DNA of 43,182 nucleotides from NCBI GenBank assembly GCA_015478945.1, contig JABUQX010056980.1, positions 1 through 43,182 on the forward strand, read 5' to 3'. The notes under the pieces were generated by a model, which was given only the letters and a program-made list of their open reading frames with translations, was not told where the DNA came from and made no database searches. Shown here piece by piece: positions 19,752 to 34,500 of the stretch; within the stretch, counting starts at the first letter, position 1, and the number at the start of each line of letters is the position of its first letter. Position numbers and translations under genes: made by a program. The stretch is from Trachelipus rathkii (lineage: Eukaryota; Arthropoda; Malacostraca; Isopoda; Trachelipodidae).

Positions 19752-22700
19752 AGAAATGTAAGGACTATTGTTCTTATTTCCTGTCAAAGCTGCCAATTAA
19801 CAGAAAAATCCAATAGATTCTTTATATGATCACTTATCGCCGGAGAAACTAGATTACTATGGTTTTTCACTCATAACAATTTTGAGTACTTCTTTTTTAA
19901 ACTGATGAATATCTATTGATGAAAAACAAAAAAATATGTTTATAAGGATTCGAGATACTGTCGATTTAATAAATGCACTTACTACAAGTCCATATTATCT
20001 AGGTATCAAACCCAGACTCGGGCCACCTACCTCAATATTAATGGAGTGATAAAAATGCTAGAAAGATCGACGCCAGCAGTGTCCATTAAAAAAAGCAGGT
20101 GTGAAGAAATGCTAAAGTCTAAATTGGAAAAAGTTTCAACCAGTTCTTAAATTAACAATAAAGTCATTAAAAATGAAAGCAGAAAATGTCAAATCCGTGT
20201 TAATGCTAAACTAAACTTAGAATTTATATTTACAATCTACATTAACTATTAATATTTTTGTTAATTTTAATTTCTAGTTTAAACTAACTAAACTCTAACA
20301 TAACCTTAACTCTTGTGAACGTACTTATATACTAAATTGAGTTAAAGTTTAATATAATTAAAATTATTTGATGCGAATATATTTATAATTATATATCTAT
20401 ATTATATTTAATGTAATTTTATTTTTATTAAAATGGTTAATATTTAGTAATTTTTATAATTTATAATTTTTAGGGTTTTTTATAAACGTCCTGCATTGAT
20501 TAAAAAAAATAACACGCATGTGGTCAACACTGGAAGGCATATCTATATCACAATGAAAGTGAGACTGTGTCAATTGTTTAAAGTGAGAAAGAAATGGATT
20601 TTAGCAGGAAGGAGATACTCGAGATGATCTAACGTGTTTTCCTGTGTCCGTTTTTACATTCTTGGATCTGTTGTGTTTTGTTTTGTGTAATATATCAAAT
20701 GTTATACATTCTTGTATACGATTGTTATAGAGCTTCGTAATTGATTCGTATGTTGTAGTTTGGTAGAATATTCACTGGATTAATCGGTAGTGTTCCTGTT
20801 GTTATAAGTTATAAACATTGGAAGGTTAACGTCTATTTAAGTATGATGTACCTTTGAATTCTTAGTCATAATAACGATTTCTTGATTATAGTATTTATAT
20901 ATGTATGCAGTATCTGGTATATCTGAGGGTGATGTATTATGTTTATTATGTTTATTGTGTTCTGTGTTGATGTGTTTGCATATATTTTGTGGGTTTGGGT
21001 TTTTGATCAATGTTATTATTAAATAAATATTTTATGTATTTTTTTAGTTTATGTTATTTGTTTTGACAGTACTTGTATCGTGGTGTGAATATTGAGGTGT
21101 ATTTACTGTGCTGGGAGTGTGTTGGTGGGGTTGGTTATGATGTCGTTATAGAGTGTGGAGTTACGTTACGTTCGAGTGGTTGTTATGAAGTGCTTCACTT
21201 CATGCTGAGAGTCTTTCTAGTGATAGTAGCTCATTTCTGTGCTGAGAGACCTCGCAGCTGAAGCACCAGGGAACTATCCTTCTTCTAGCGAGTGAACCCT
21301 ACATTAATCTTGAACTTAATTACGGGTGAGCTTATTGTTTCAAGTTTTCGATCTTATGAATGACTTATGAGGGTTACTGTAGAATGCCTTTAATAGTTTT
21401 GAGGTTGGTTACCGTGGCGATTTACAGTGCGTGTTGTTTTGCTTAGAGCGAGCGAGTTTACGATAACTTCTGAAGTCTAAGGTTGTATCATATTGTTTAT
21501 TTTTGATGGGGCTGTATATGGAAGCTGTCTTGTTGAATCGGTCCACGCTTCATATCTTTCACCCTACTCCTACTTTTTAATGATGTGTGGCTTTGTGTAT
21601 GTGGTGTGTGTGTTTTGTTGTAGGTATGTTGTTTGGGTGTTGGAGGTTGTTGGTGGTATTCTTTTGTTGTGTATGGTTGTGATGTGTGCTTTTTTTATGT
21701 GTTTGGAGTGAGGGTTGGGGTGTGTGGATGTGTTAGTGATGTTTTAAGTTGAGGTGGCTTAACGTGTGTTGTGCTGAGTGTTGTTTGTGATGTGTTGGCC
21801 TTGGCTGTGCCGATACAGTGGGTGGGGTATTTTTGCGTGCTGCTTTACACGTACTATGATTGTGAATCGTTAGTGGATTGTGTTCACAAGCGAGATTTCT
21901 TAGTTGTGAGAGTAGTGTTACTATTTTAAGTGATTATAAGCTTGTTCTCTACTCTGCTACTACATTCACAGTGTACAGCCAAAACACCCAAGTTGGCTTC
22001 GACCATTTTTCATACTGATAAAAGGTGGGAAGCGAGGATAAATCATTCCAGGACCATTTATTATACGATGCTGGAACAGTTTAATTAGGGACGCTCACAA
22101 ACACATCCAGATCGAGCCCTAACTAATTCTTAAGCACGCTTGACTTATGCTTCACCACTGCTCTTTCTCGTTATAGATTACTCTATTTCCGCTCCTACAT
22201 CGTAATTTTGACTTGCTACATTCTTTGCACAGCTTTTAGAGCTATACAAGCTTTTCTTTACAGACCAAGTCCCCCTGCCTCTATATACGAACTGTCTTGC
22301 AATGTAATCGGGCTGATGATTGAGGGGTATGCGTCGCTTCTTTGCTAACTATCTATGGAGAGGCAAGGAGTTGAAATGTATTCGCGTAGGTTCTTGTCTA
22401 TCCTTGAGAGAAGTTGGCCAGTTTTATGTTGTGGGCGAGAAGGTGGGAGCTTGTGTGTTCTGGCATGGCTACTTGTTTGTAACTGAGTGATCTAAAAGCT
22501 AGTTCATTCTCAGTTTTTCCATCATTAATATTCATAATTCTGGTTAATTCTCCAATGATATCCTATAAGAATTCTGAATTTTTTGATGAGATTGGTTTCT
22601 CTGTGTCTCTATTAAACAGGGGACGATGAGATGACGCATATCCGGGCTTGAAAGAAACTCTCGCTCCCGAGTCCGCGCACAGAAGGGCACGAGAGACGGA

Positions 22701-24930
22701 ATTTTCATTTGCACTATAGAGAGAATACGTTGCCACGGGAGAGTTAGTCCTTGACTGAGGGTGAAGGCCCACCTTCATGTAAGAGAGAGGCAATGCCGGA
22801 ACTCGATTATAACAACTTTTCGTCGTTGTTCTATACTGGGTATTCCTTTGAGTATATATAAATAATACTAGAGAGAACTCATCTTGCCAATTAGAGGCCC
22901 TTTAAACTAACTTGTTACGTTTTTATTATTCTGCTTTTGCCTCTTATTCGATATCAGACGCGTACTAAAATCTGATAATACTAACCTTCTGAGATCAGTG
23001 CTAACGATTTTTGGACTATTCGAGTTTTTTATAACCTCAGTCACACTTTTCCACTACCCACGGGACATAGGACGTGTTTTATAAGTTGATACACTTATTG
23101 CGGCGTCGGTCTCGCTGTCTAGGTTCTCAGGTTTGTGATTCTTTCTCAGTGTATTAGATGTGGCTTTACTGCCTCTCAGTGTTGACGGTTAGTGAGCGGA
23201 TTATCATGGGATATTGGTTATTGTAAGGTATTAGATTATGTTTGCGATGTTTGTAGCATTCTGTCTCTGTAGTTGATGTTGTCATATATCCGAGGATGGT
23301 TACTAGTGTAGTAGGAATCTTCGCGATGAGCAGTCGTGATGCCTCTGTCTGAGGGCGTGTGATGTGTCGAGGGAATGGGTCCTTCTAATGTCTTCTGGGT
23401 GGCGCTGAATATTCTTATCAACTTAGCTAGTCTACTACTTAAATAGCGTCCTTTAATTCTAGCATGTGGTTTACTTTTTCCGTGTTCAGTGCTTTTTGGT
23501 TTTGAAGTGTCAAAAGTGCGCTCTATATAATCTCTTGTACAGTAGTTTTCGATCTCATGATTGAAGCATGTATGTGATAAGCTCTAGAGAGGTGCAGCTA
23601 CTGAATAGTTACGTCGTCTCTCTACTACTGATTTGTGCTATGAGCTTCTAGTTTTACGTGTGTTATTTTGGGTCGTAATTGGGTGTCTGAAAATGTACTC
23701 TTGAAAAACTCTCCTCAGCTCTATCTTAATTACTGGAATCATTTGCTGGAATCTCATTCCCTTCACCCTTTCAGATTCATTTTTTATAACCCGGTTAGCA
23801 TACGCACTTTTATTTCGGAAGACAGATTTCTTTAAGATAAGTTATCAAAACAAATCGGGGGATCAATATTGCATATACTCATACCACTCATGGATTCAAA
23901 TGCAGGAATGTCGCCAAGATTTAGTGAAGTATCATAATATAGGTGTGGTATGATTACATATCAGCTAGGGGCAAAGATATTATTTCAAAAAATCGAAAAA
24001 AAAAACAATTATATGTAATACCATGAAAATTATAGGTTATCCCAGATTTATACACTCAGCCAAGAGTTTACCTCTCTAATGTGAGAACCCATTGTAGAAC
24101 CGTTTAAAAAATAATAGATATCGCTACATACAATGTACATACATGGAAACTAAATCTTAAACCCTACCCCTTGCCTAATTGCTGTTAATCCTTCTGAGCG
24201 AATAGGATGTGCTCTTGTCTTCCACGCTTTTGGAGACTTGTTTGACACGTACCTTATTTTTTTTTGCAATTTTTTAAAAAACTTATTTTTTTAATTAGGA
24301 TTGTTAATGGTAATATTTTATTTATATAACTTACAGGTATCGTGACTTTTCATTAGATGAATATTGTAGTTTTGAATTAATAATTAAAATTTATATCTTT
24401 TATTGTTTACGAATAAAAACATTTCCATTTCAGATACAGGTGGTCATTCATGAATATAAACGCATACCATTTTTCTAATAACTCTCTCTTACCCGTTTTA
24501 CTTTCTCCCCGGTAATCTAAGTTTATTTCCCCATGTTTTGAGAACTGTATAGCTTACCTATTATCTAAGGTTATAACTGTTTAGCTTAAGTATTCCATAT
24601 ACTTTTATTTATTAACTTTTCTAATTCATATATATAACGATATATATATCTTTAAAGCTTGATTACTCAAACATGAAGATTTGCAAACATCTAAATATCA
24701 CTAATATTATCTCCGATCGATTGTATGATTTCCGTAACACCTCTCCATTCTACTGGAACGGGAGCCTCCGGGCTGAAAAAAAAAATTGCATATTAAGGTG
24801 CAATCTATGATTCAAACCCTATAATGCGATGTTCTCTATTCTTGTTGTCGATAGTAGATTTTCTTCTATATTGATTTGACACCGTTCCTCAGTGGGCGTA
24901 AACTTTACGTATAACTAGTGTCTCTAAAGG
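19752..24930. other. Unassigned region, part G/T-rich (20.6-23.7 kb)
   Basis: About 20.6-21.9 kb is strongly G/T-biased on the plus strand; 22-23.7 kb is nearly balanced in composition. Open frames at 21073-21261, 21493-21711, 22563-22793 (minus) and 23236-23421 (minus) are short and without family motif, so none is called. A perfect small hairpin, GAAGTG-CTT-CACTTC, lies at about 21187-21201. The 19.65-kb exon's intron may extend into this region. Confidence 0.35.
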
Positions 24931-24934
24931 TTTA

Positions 24935-25000
24935 TAATTGGTTAGGTGTGTCTCGGTTGATTTAATGGTATATAGGTTAGGATGAGGTTAGGTCACGGTT
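24935..25000 (+). repeat. Scattered GGTTAGG units
   Basis: GGTTAGG occurs three times in about 60 bp (near 24940, 24977 and 24988). GGTTAGG strings recall the TTAGG telomere repeat of arthropods, but here they are separated by unrelated bases, so this is only a hint. Confidence 0.25.
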
Positions 25001-26590
25001 GTAACAAAAAATTCATTTGGTACCCGTAAAACATTAGGGGTCCGAGGTCTACAATTTAAGGGCCGATGTTGATCTTTGAAAATGTTATCTCTAGGGATTT
25101 ATTGTCATTCAAAGATGTAAGGTTAGGAAGATTATATGAAAGACGTTTTGCATACAAATTAAATAGAAATTGTGGAACACACAATAAATCGCCAACTGGG
25201 GCCTTTGGCCGACACTCTTCCCGGCGGCAGTTCGCCATCACTACAATCCACCGAGTGGTGCAAACTCAATTTTACATTCTGTATTTTTGAACTGCTTCGA
25301 CCATGGTCACTTGAGGGGAATTGCGTTTGACATGGTATTGAGTGGATTTTCTTCCCTTTTACTCCGGTTAATTTCGTGCCCGCAATTTATCTTATTTACT
25401 TTTATGTCTCTGTGACACTTGGTTTGCTCGGCCTCTTATCCGATGTACACGCCTTTAATCTATTAATGCAGACATACCCAAAGAAGAAGCCCTATCGGCG
25501 CCGTTCAAAAGAGTTCAAGAGTGAGGCTAAACGGCGGGTTCAAAATTTAGACCATCAAGCCTGATTCAATAAACCTTTTAGGGTCAAATTTTAACAGAAG
25601 AATTGTGTATCGACATAATGAGCTTTTTGCCTTTTGAAATGTTGGTCGGTCTCAAGAATGAGCCATTGTTTCGGTTAGCGTTATGTGGGCAGTGGCACGT
25701 CCCCTGGTTTGAATGCATATACTTGGAGTTCTCAACATCCCAATTGACCCTATTCTAAAATTCATTACGAGACCATAAAAAAAGTCATTAGATTAGTATA
25801 ATTATCACGAATAGGCGAACACCATTCAAGTAACTGCCTGACGGCTCATTTTGAAAAATAAAATTATCGGACTCAAGTATGATTTGCTGAGAGCATGCCC
25901 TAAACCGCACAAACATCACTCTTTGTGTTGATGTGAGTTGTGTTGTCGTAATATTCTTATATCAACTCGTGGTCTTCTGATTCTCGCGACACAAAATGCG
26001 GCCAAATTTGATGCTTTATTGACGAATCAATGGTAGGTGATAAATAGTGCTCATCATGGGAAGATAGAATTTTCTCTCAGAAAATTGATCATCCACTGTT
26101 GCCAATTCTTTTTCTTTTCTTGCCACCATTCTGACTATTGACGACGTTTTTATGGGGGTCAAGATAGTGTCTCTTAAGTATTAGGTCACAATTGCACTTG
26201 TCAAACGTGTTAATGGCAAAAGTCTTTACTGCGAAAAATGGTTCTATTAAGGATGAAGTGTGAAACCGTGAAGAGCGAGAGGAGTAAGAAGTCAGGTTCA
26301 AGTTGGTTGGTGACCCTCCGAATCGACGAGCTGGAGAGTGATAGTAGAGATCCTTCAGTCACAGTCTAAATCAAGCAGGATATACTTCAGGCAAGTGCAA
26401 TATTTCCTCGAGCACGAAGCTGTAGCGAATGCATGCATAAATGGTCCATATCAAAGTTCAAAAATCTCAACTACATCAAATAAAAAAACTAAACAATGAT
26501 ACGGTTTGGCTCAAATCTGTAACTTTTTTCTCGATTTTTCCGAGATATGTACGCACATCTCATCGATTAATGACACAAAAAATTACGAAA
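25001..26590. other. Unassigned region with short open frames
   Basis: More balanced composition than neighbouring DNA, with open frames at 25066-25290 and 25376-25564 (plus); the second is basic at its end (PKKKPYRRRSKEFKSEAKRR). They have no recognised domain. They may be exon fragments or the N-terminal part of the transposase trace that follows. Confidence 0.3.
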
Positions 26591-26599
26591 GTGGCACGA

Positions 26600-26700
26600 T
26601 TACTGGCATTATTGATTGTACCCACCACCATTTTCATAATAAGAAACTGGAATTACTATGTAGACAAAGACGTTGCCATTGTGGTAAATCTTTCCATGGT
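26600..26700 (+). pseudogene. Possible PIF/Harbinger transposase trace
   Basis: TGIIDCTHHHFHN (26602-26640) resembles the 'G.IDcTH..I' block around the first catalytic Asp of PIF/Harbinger DDE transposases. After a one-base frame change, WNYYVDKDVAIVVNLSMV (about 26648-26700) occupies the position of the usual 'YvNRKg.HSiNvQ.V' block. Spacing is right, but only two blocks are visible, both degenerate; no later catalytic residues can be seen. Overlapping frames at 26441-26710 and 26506-26802 each contain one of the two blocks. Confidence 0.35.
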
Positions 26701-26819
26701 TTCAAATTGAGTAGTCTGAAAATTGAAAAAAAGTCAAAATGGAGTGCACGGTTATATAATTGGAAACATGTTTTAGGTGTGAGGTGTCCATTCAGTTCAT
26801 AGGATCCATTTAACAATTT

Positions 26820-28300
26820 ACATCCATTAATTATTAAGATTCATAGAGGCTACCTGTAAAAATTTTTTTTTATCCGAGCTACAAACATGTATACGCGTTT
26901 GTGTGGGCAGTTTATAGTAATAAACTTTTACTCAAGTATAATTTAATAATATACATTATAGTTATAGATTTTGATCTAGTTAGATACTTTAATTAATAAC
27001 GTATATAAAACATATCCATAAATATAATACCTGAGGACTTTGTATTATAATAATATTTCAACAAGGACGCAACAAGGCTGGTACTTTTTGCGCAAGTGTT
27101 GCAATTAATTTTGAAACCAATGAAATATTAAGATCAAAATTCATAAGTTAAAATAGAAGATGAATAATAACATTAGTATACAAGAAGAGAGATGTAGGAG
27201 GGAGAAGAGGATTGAAGGATAGTATATATGTCATGGGGGATCGATGGAGTTAATAATTATACACATCTGTGAGGTATCGTGCTATATATCCCTAAAATTC
27301 AAACAGATATTAACTTCCAAATTCAAAAGTTAAATTTGAAGATATTTTATTACTTTTAATTGTATATAATATAATTTATAACAATAGAATTTTTATATGA
27401 ATAAGATAATTGTTTCATTATATATATGTATGAAAATCATTTTAAAGATAGCATGTATATATAAGTAAATATATTTATGTTAGTAAATAAAAAATCAATA
27501 AAGATTGATTCGGTTTATATAATTAACTATATATGTTATAAAATATAAGTACGTAAAACTTGTGGAACTCTCTTTTTTTCAATTTATTATAATGGCGTCA
27601 TAATTGCCTCTACAACCCGACATAAAAAAACTACTTGTCGCTTACACCGGTAAAATATATAAATTATTACTGTATAAATAACTGATTAATTATTTATATT
27701 TTTTATTCAACATGATTACTTATTTAATTAAATTATACTTTAGCCTAACCAGATTTAACTTCATTTATTTCCATTGTTATTGAGGATTGTAGGTTAGTTT
27801 AGGAAACTTTTCACTTGTAATATCTATATATTGCTTGAATTTGCATACTGATATTAATCTTTGGTGTATAAATATATAATTCCAATATCATTAAAGTTTT
27901 ATCCACCTCCAATCTTATATTGTGAATCGATAGCTATTATACAAATATTTGGTGTAGTTCAACAGGATATGAAAGTTTTTTATTTCTCTTACCGGCTTCT
28001 GTTAGACTTACATAATGAGAGTAGATGCTAATACTTTTTTTGGTAGAAAAATAATTCGACTAGTAATAAAGTTCCCACTGAGCTTGCTGTAAATTCTTTC
28101 CGACTTCTGCCTGAATTCACTTAATAAATCACTGAAACTCGTCTCTATCTTTCCACCGGATAATAAATTTCCTTCTGCACCTCCTCAATGTACTTCCCGC
28201 TAAACTCACCGGAAATCCCTGTTCGTGACTCATTCCGATTCTACCCACATTCTGTACATGATATATTTACATTTATAGAACGATCACCTATTATATTACA
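26820..28300. other. Unassigned AT-rich sequence
   Basis: AT-rich sequence without recognised features. A C/T-rich patch at 28130-28260 resembles the composition of minus-strand retroelement debris but has no readable motif. Confidence 0.4.
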
Positions 28301-28304
28301 CGCA

Positions 28305-28650
28305 TAAGTATATATAATATATTATATTATTTATTATTAGCATTATGATATATATATTAATTAATATATATATATAAGTATAATAATTATATTAATAATA
28401 TATATTATATATATATTATTAATATTAATATTATATTTTAATATATATATACTATTATTAAATAATATTATATATTAATATTTATTATATAATTATGTAG
28501 AATATATATATATATATTTATTAATACTTATATATATATATATATTATATTTTATATTATTATATATATATTAATAATATTATATATTATATTTAATATA
28601 ATATATATATATAATAAATTATATTATATAATTTATATATTATAATATAT
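28305..28650. repeat. Degenerate TA/TTA repeat block
   Basis: Mixed TA and TTAATA repeats; less regular than the tracts at 6.5-16.5 kb. Confidence 0.8.
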
Positions 28651-29279
28651 TGGTTTCACATTAACTATGAAAGACAAAGTCCAAGGATAATTTTCTTATA
28701 GGTTAATTATTTCAACCATCCAAACCTCAATCATCCTTTCTTATTGTTATTCAAATTACTTAGGTTCACACTCTCTATTTACTTCTTTGTAACATGGATC
28801 ACTAATCTTACTGGAATCTATTCGATCACTACATCCTCCTTTGTGGAAGGGAGCTATTGCATGACTTTCTCATAGAGATTCCATCCTTTCTGTTCAAATT
28901 TCTTTTTGGACCCAAATAAAGTAACTACTAATGATCAATCATTAATGTATTACATTGGCAAAATATATCAAACAATAGTGTTCAATTAAATGAGAGGAGA
29001 ATATATAACAATTACCATAAAATTATCTTAGGTTATTTGATTCAAATTGATTTGCACATAGTTTCATTTCAAATAAATCATTTGACTTAATCATGTATTT
29101 TGACAATGATTTGATCTTTCAAAAAATTAGGTATGAAATAACTTTGATATTATGGTCAAATCTTTTAATATATCTGAAAAGTGCCCTAATGCATTTGTAG
29201 AATTTAAGAGAATATAGTATGACAAAAAAATTTATATTTTTTCAACGTTAAATCATTTTTTTAAAAAATTAATTTTTCG
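28651..29279. other. Unassigned sequence
   Basis: No feature recognised. The 5' end of the following retroelement relic cannot be placed. Confidence 0.4.
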
Positions 29280-31560
29280 CTACTTCACAGTAGCATTGCA
29301 CACAATGCACTGTTAGACTTAACTAACGATGAAAGTAATGTGGGCGAGGTTAGAGTTGAGGAGAATATTAGGATACTTAGTGACATTATAATTTATAATA
29401 GTAATTTAAATTAATTGAGATTTGATATTTGGGCTCCAAATTGCTAAAGCTTAAGGAACAAATTCTAATTTCGAAATGGCGATATTTATCAAATTACAAT
29501 AGACATGCTTAAGTATTTACTGACTGTGGATAAAGAGTTATAAAACAGACTACAAAACTGTTTTTTAATAATGTGGATACAATATTTAAAACATAATTTA
29601 TAATGATATTATATTCAGTCTAGTGCTTATGATTTATAGATAAAACTCCATATAGGGTGGGTTGTGCGAAGAGAACAATCCTGTGCATGTGGGAATAGAG
29701 AGATAAGAGAGAATTAATCGGAAAGCGGTAAGATGGTTTAAAGATAATGTCCGCAAGAGAGGTGGGTTCAAATATCATGTAGGAAATGAATGATATTTCG
29801 AAATTTATTATAGGGAAAATTAGAAAATGAATTAAACCCAGTCATAAGAAAGGAAAGATGGACGATTAAATTTAATGCAAGGAATGAAGTATAAGAATGT
29901 AATGTGTTAATACGAGACTTTTATATAAATTAATATGAAATTGGTTGCTATGGTCCAATTAAAAATTGATTGGAATAATTCTAAGGTGAGTTTCAGATAG
30001 GATGTTATGAGTACTATTTGTGTGCAGTGCTTATTAAATTGCTTCAGTGTATTACAACCGTGAGAAGGAAAGACTCTAGTAATAGTTCAGAGACTATAGT
30101 TTCTTGAATGTCATGTTATACACAATAGACTTACAGGAATTTTGAATCTTATGCATGATTTGATATTAAATTGATTATAAGATCATATTGTCCCAAGTAA
30201 GCTACATGGCCTCTAGTACTGCTAGTATAAATTTATGAGGACGAATTACGAAAAGAGGGTAGTTTCAGACATTGGCGCCACAAGTGCACAAGTTATCATT
30301 TTGATTTTATGCAATCTATAAACACATTTGGTGGGTACAGATGACTGGAAAACAGCATATGTTGGTGCCTATTTATTAAGAAAGGTAGTAGGGAAAATTT
30401 GGGAAATTGTGGCCAGTTTAGCTAACATTCTGGTTGTAAGGTTTCTGGAAATAGTTATTGTATATGAGGTCATATAGGAAAATATTTAGAAGATAACAAG
30501 GTATTTGATGACTCCCAGCACGGTTTCAGAAAGGGTGTCATGTCAGACAACTTTTTAGAATTTATGGAATATCTTACTGACTGCATTAATTTGTTCCAGT
30601 TTGATATTGTATATTTGACTTAGTAAAGCTTTTGATAAGGTTTCCCAATAGGCGATGAACAGTTATTGGCATGTGGGTAGATAGGGCAAACCACTGGTGG
30701 ATTGGATACAAAATGTGTTGTGATTAAGAGAGTCATGGTTTGCGAAAATATAGAAACAGTGATGTAACAACTTAAATTGGACAATATCCTCATGGGAATA
30801 GTGAATACTAGTGGTAGTCTCCTAAAAATTTCAGTACACCTTTATTATGACCAGAATTGTCCCGTCTTATAATCTATTAATCTACAGATTTATAACTAAG
30901 GGAATTATAAATGCATAGGTTTCTAATTTGCAGATAGATACTAAATGGCCACTCAGTTTAGGAATAGTGAATAAATGTCATAAAAGTCAAATGATTACTA
31001 TGATAAACTTCTTGGTGGTAGATAGAAAATGCATGAATTTTATATTAGTAAAAGTGTAAAGGTTCTTCACCTTATAACTAAATAAATGTTATTTATAACT
31101 ACAATAGATATTGAGGATTATTTGTGCTTAGATCTGGGTGGACACTAAGAAAAAAGAATTTAGTGTAGTATTTGTACAGTAATTATTGAAAAGTATGTAA
31201 ATCAGTTGTTTTTGGGAAGCTAGAAATATCGATAATGAAGAAGCGCTCTGGGGAGTAATACAAATTCGTCACTGCATCTGTTCTACTATAGAAGCAAGGA
31301 AGTTAAAGAAGTACTGAGTATATAGCTCATTTATAGGTCCGCACCGGAGAAGTAAACTAGAGACCAAGAATTGGGTGCACTGGCTGTTGGACCTCAGTTA
31401 TTGAGACAGACGTGATAGAGTATGGCCTAGAGAAGGAAGTGCTAGTGTAGGCAAAGGAGATGATTTTGGATATATTTGAGGAGTAAGGACCTAGGGGGAG
31501 AGAGCCTTGAGAGTTCAGGACAACCACCTAAATAGACAAACTCAAAACAAAAGACGATTA
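29280..31560 (+). pseudogene. CR1-like non-LTR retrotransposon relic
   Basis: Reverse-transcriptase blocks appear in the correct order but in shifting frames. DDWKTAYV (about 30340) corresponds to 'DWK.A.V'. KGSRENLGNCG (about 30390) corresponds to 'KG.....NYRP'. YLEDNKVFDDSQHGFRKG (30480-30536) and EYLTDCI follow. DIVYL (30603-30617) and KAFDKV (30625-30642) form the first catalytic Asp block. The order YLE-N-SQHGFRKG-DIVYL-SKAFDKV is characteristic of CR1-type and related RTs. The YADD block and C-terminus are too decayed to read, and the 5' and 3' limits are estimates from composition. There is no overlap with the 37-40 kb family. A dead copy. Confidence 0.7.
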
Positions 31561-34500
31561 AGTTTTCACGATATTTAATTATCTTTTATGATCCAATTTA
31601 TTTTTTTTATACCGTGACTGGAGACAATTAATAATATATTCATAATATAGTAGTAGATAGATGAGGAAAAGTGGTGATAGGTTTAAGCGTGTACATATAA
31701 TAAGGAAAATTAAGACTTAAAAAGCAGACTCCTGTTGATATAAGATGCAATCTATTCAGTATGGAATAGATATGTATGATATGAGGTATAATAGTCTGGA
31801 TCTCGTCATAATTTTAAAGGATAAGTTGTTATTGAGACTTGTAGACTTCAGATATAGCCACTACATTTTAATAAACTAAAAGAGGTTGGAAGGGCTTGGT
31901 AGACTTTTGTGTCCTTTGTGGTGTGCTTTGGTGATTTTTTAATGTAGTCAATGATTTTGGCTTCTATAGGTGCAAGGGTTAGACTGGGACTAAGTCTATG
32001 CTCACCAGGACCCGCTCCGTGTTTTCTAAGTGTCGTCTATACCTATTATTTAAATTGATCTTAATTAGAATTAGACGTAAACAATGAATTAGGACCAATT
32101 TATAAACATTGTGCAGTTTTATTATTAGAGATACTGAAAACATAGTGCTCACTCTTTATAAGGCTTTGAATCAACACTTTTATAATTTAATTAGGCAAAA
32201 GATCCCAGACTGCATACAATTCAAATGTATCTAATACTTAAATATAAACTTACTTAAACCACGTAATTATTAGAGGTCCTAACGATACCTAAAGAAAAAT
32301 GTAATTTTTTTTGATTCACATTGGACATGAGGCGCATTGACAAACTACACACTAAATCAATTAGTTCAATCTGTGTAAACCAATATTTAATAAAAAATTT
32401 TTTATAGATTTATTATATTATGATCTTTATACTCACAATTACCATAAATACGGTATTCAAATATTAAAGTAGATTATGAACTTTATTATTAATCCTTAAA
32501 TTTTTAATAAAGAATTAGGATGATAAATAAGAGCCTCACATAAATTTACTTCCTTATATGAAATTATTCAAAGAAAATGCAAAGTCCTTTTCTTTAAAAT
32601 ATATAACTACATTAATTATATTATATCATATATTAATATACTTAAATTGAACGAGCGTTCAATCAATTTTATTAATATTATATTATCATATTATCCTTAT
32701 GAAAGTTTAGTTGAATATATTTATATATATATATTTTAAACTATATTGTATTTATCAATAAATAATATATTAATTATAATATATTAAAATATTAATATAA
32801 TATATTATTATATATAATATATATCATATTATATTATTATATATCTATTATTATATAATATATTTATATAATATGAGAGATTATAATATATCAGAGTTAA
32901 GGATGGAAGCACTATTAGATACCATTCTCAGTCAGTTACAAGATCTGTATTAGAGATACTTTAACAGAATTTATCCCATTTTATTTATTAGTAAACCGCA
33001 CTTTAAACTTATTTGAGAGAATAATATTTTTATATGGGAGTAAATTCATTAATGAGGCATATAGTCGTGATATATTGAACAATCATATAACTATATTATC
33101 ACGTTATAATTGATTAACTATACATAGGTTTATACTTCCTGTTACCTTATCAGTACCGCTTATCTACGGCCTTGGACCCGTTTATATTAGGAGCGGGTCT
33201 ATTGTGACCCATTTAGAAGGGGGATGAACTGAGCGCTAATACTGATTATCTTCTAGCTCATACTTTTAAATAAAAACTTCTTATTTTCGTTATTCTACTT
33301 TTCACCTTTTCCACTTTCTACTTATGAATACCTTAATATTCTTATTCTTATGAGTGAGCATATATTTAGTTACCTTCATAAACAGAGCACTTCAATATGA
33401 TAGTTTACGATTAAAAATATTCCGAGAAATTACTTACGTCATAAACAGTTTAATTGATATAGAGTAAATTTCACCATGCATCATTACACCAACTCTTAAC
33501 AATAAGTGAAATTATAAATTTATGATCACCATGTATGTTGTTCCAGGACACGTAGACAATTTTATTAACAATATGTCATCACACAGTTGTGCCGCATTAT
33601 ATTTTCTATTGTTTACACTTCTTTACTTTATTACCTTCTTATCTTTCAATTCTGCTTATACTAATTAACAAATAAACATTATTGTTATAATTAACATAAT
33701 CTGTCACAATAAAAGACTAATATTACAACATTTAGGTGCTAAAATAGAGACATTCGGTCTCTCAAATTAATTCTATGTATTCTTAATACTCTCTACTAAA
33801 GTGTCAGTATGTCTGACACTCATTGTGATAGACATCAGTGATTTTGTAGCTCACTAGAATCACGTTGAGAAAATTCCTAGTTCTGTTATAACGATTTTTC
33901 TCTCTCATTATCAGCTCATATTTTATCCTTATATATTAAAATAGACTAGTATCAAGACATAAGAATCTAAGATGGTACTCACAACTGAACCATTATATAT
34001 TTATTCTAAATTCTAGAACTCGCATTTATATAAATTTGCTCATTTTTATAGTTATAAAATGAAATACTATTAAAACACAGTGCAAATAATCTTTATTTAA
34101 CAATAAAGTGTACACAAATCTACGTATAATTTTGAATAGAGGTCTTCTACAATATGTAACCTACATTTTATTATATTTTCTTTTTTTATAAAATAATATC
34201 ACATATAAGACATCTTATCTTATGAGAATTATAAAGTAGATGATATTCTAAATATAAACTCTCTTAGAATCATATGCTTAGTTTACTTCAGATTACAATT
34301 TTTTAATTAAGATGCGTGAAAAAAGAGGGAAATCTTGGTGTTCTAATATCTCTCGACACTTCACGTGACATGGTCGTATTGACGCTATAATGTTAGACCG
34401 GCAGTACAATTCCATCACACTCGCACCTCTCACTATGTATTATCCTATCGAACTGGCATTCTTCTAGTGATTATCTCTCATCTGTCATATTCTGTAATGT

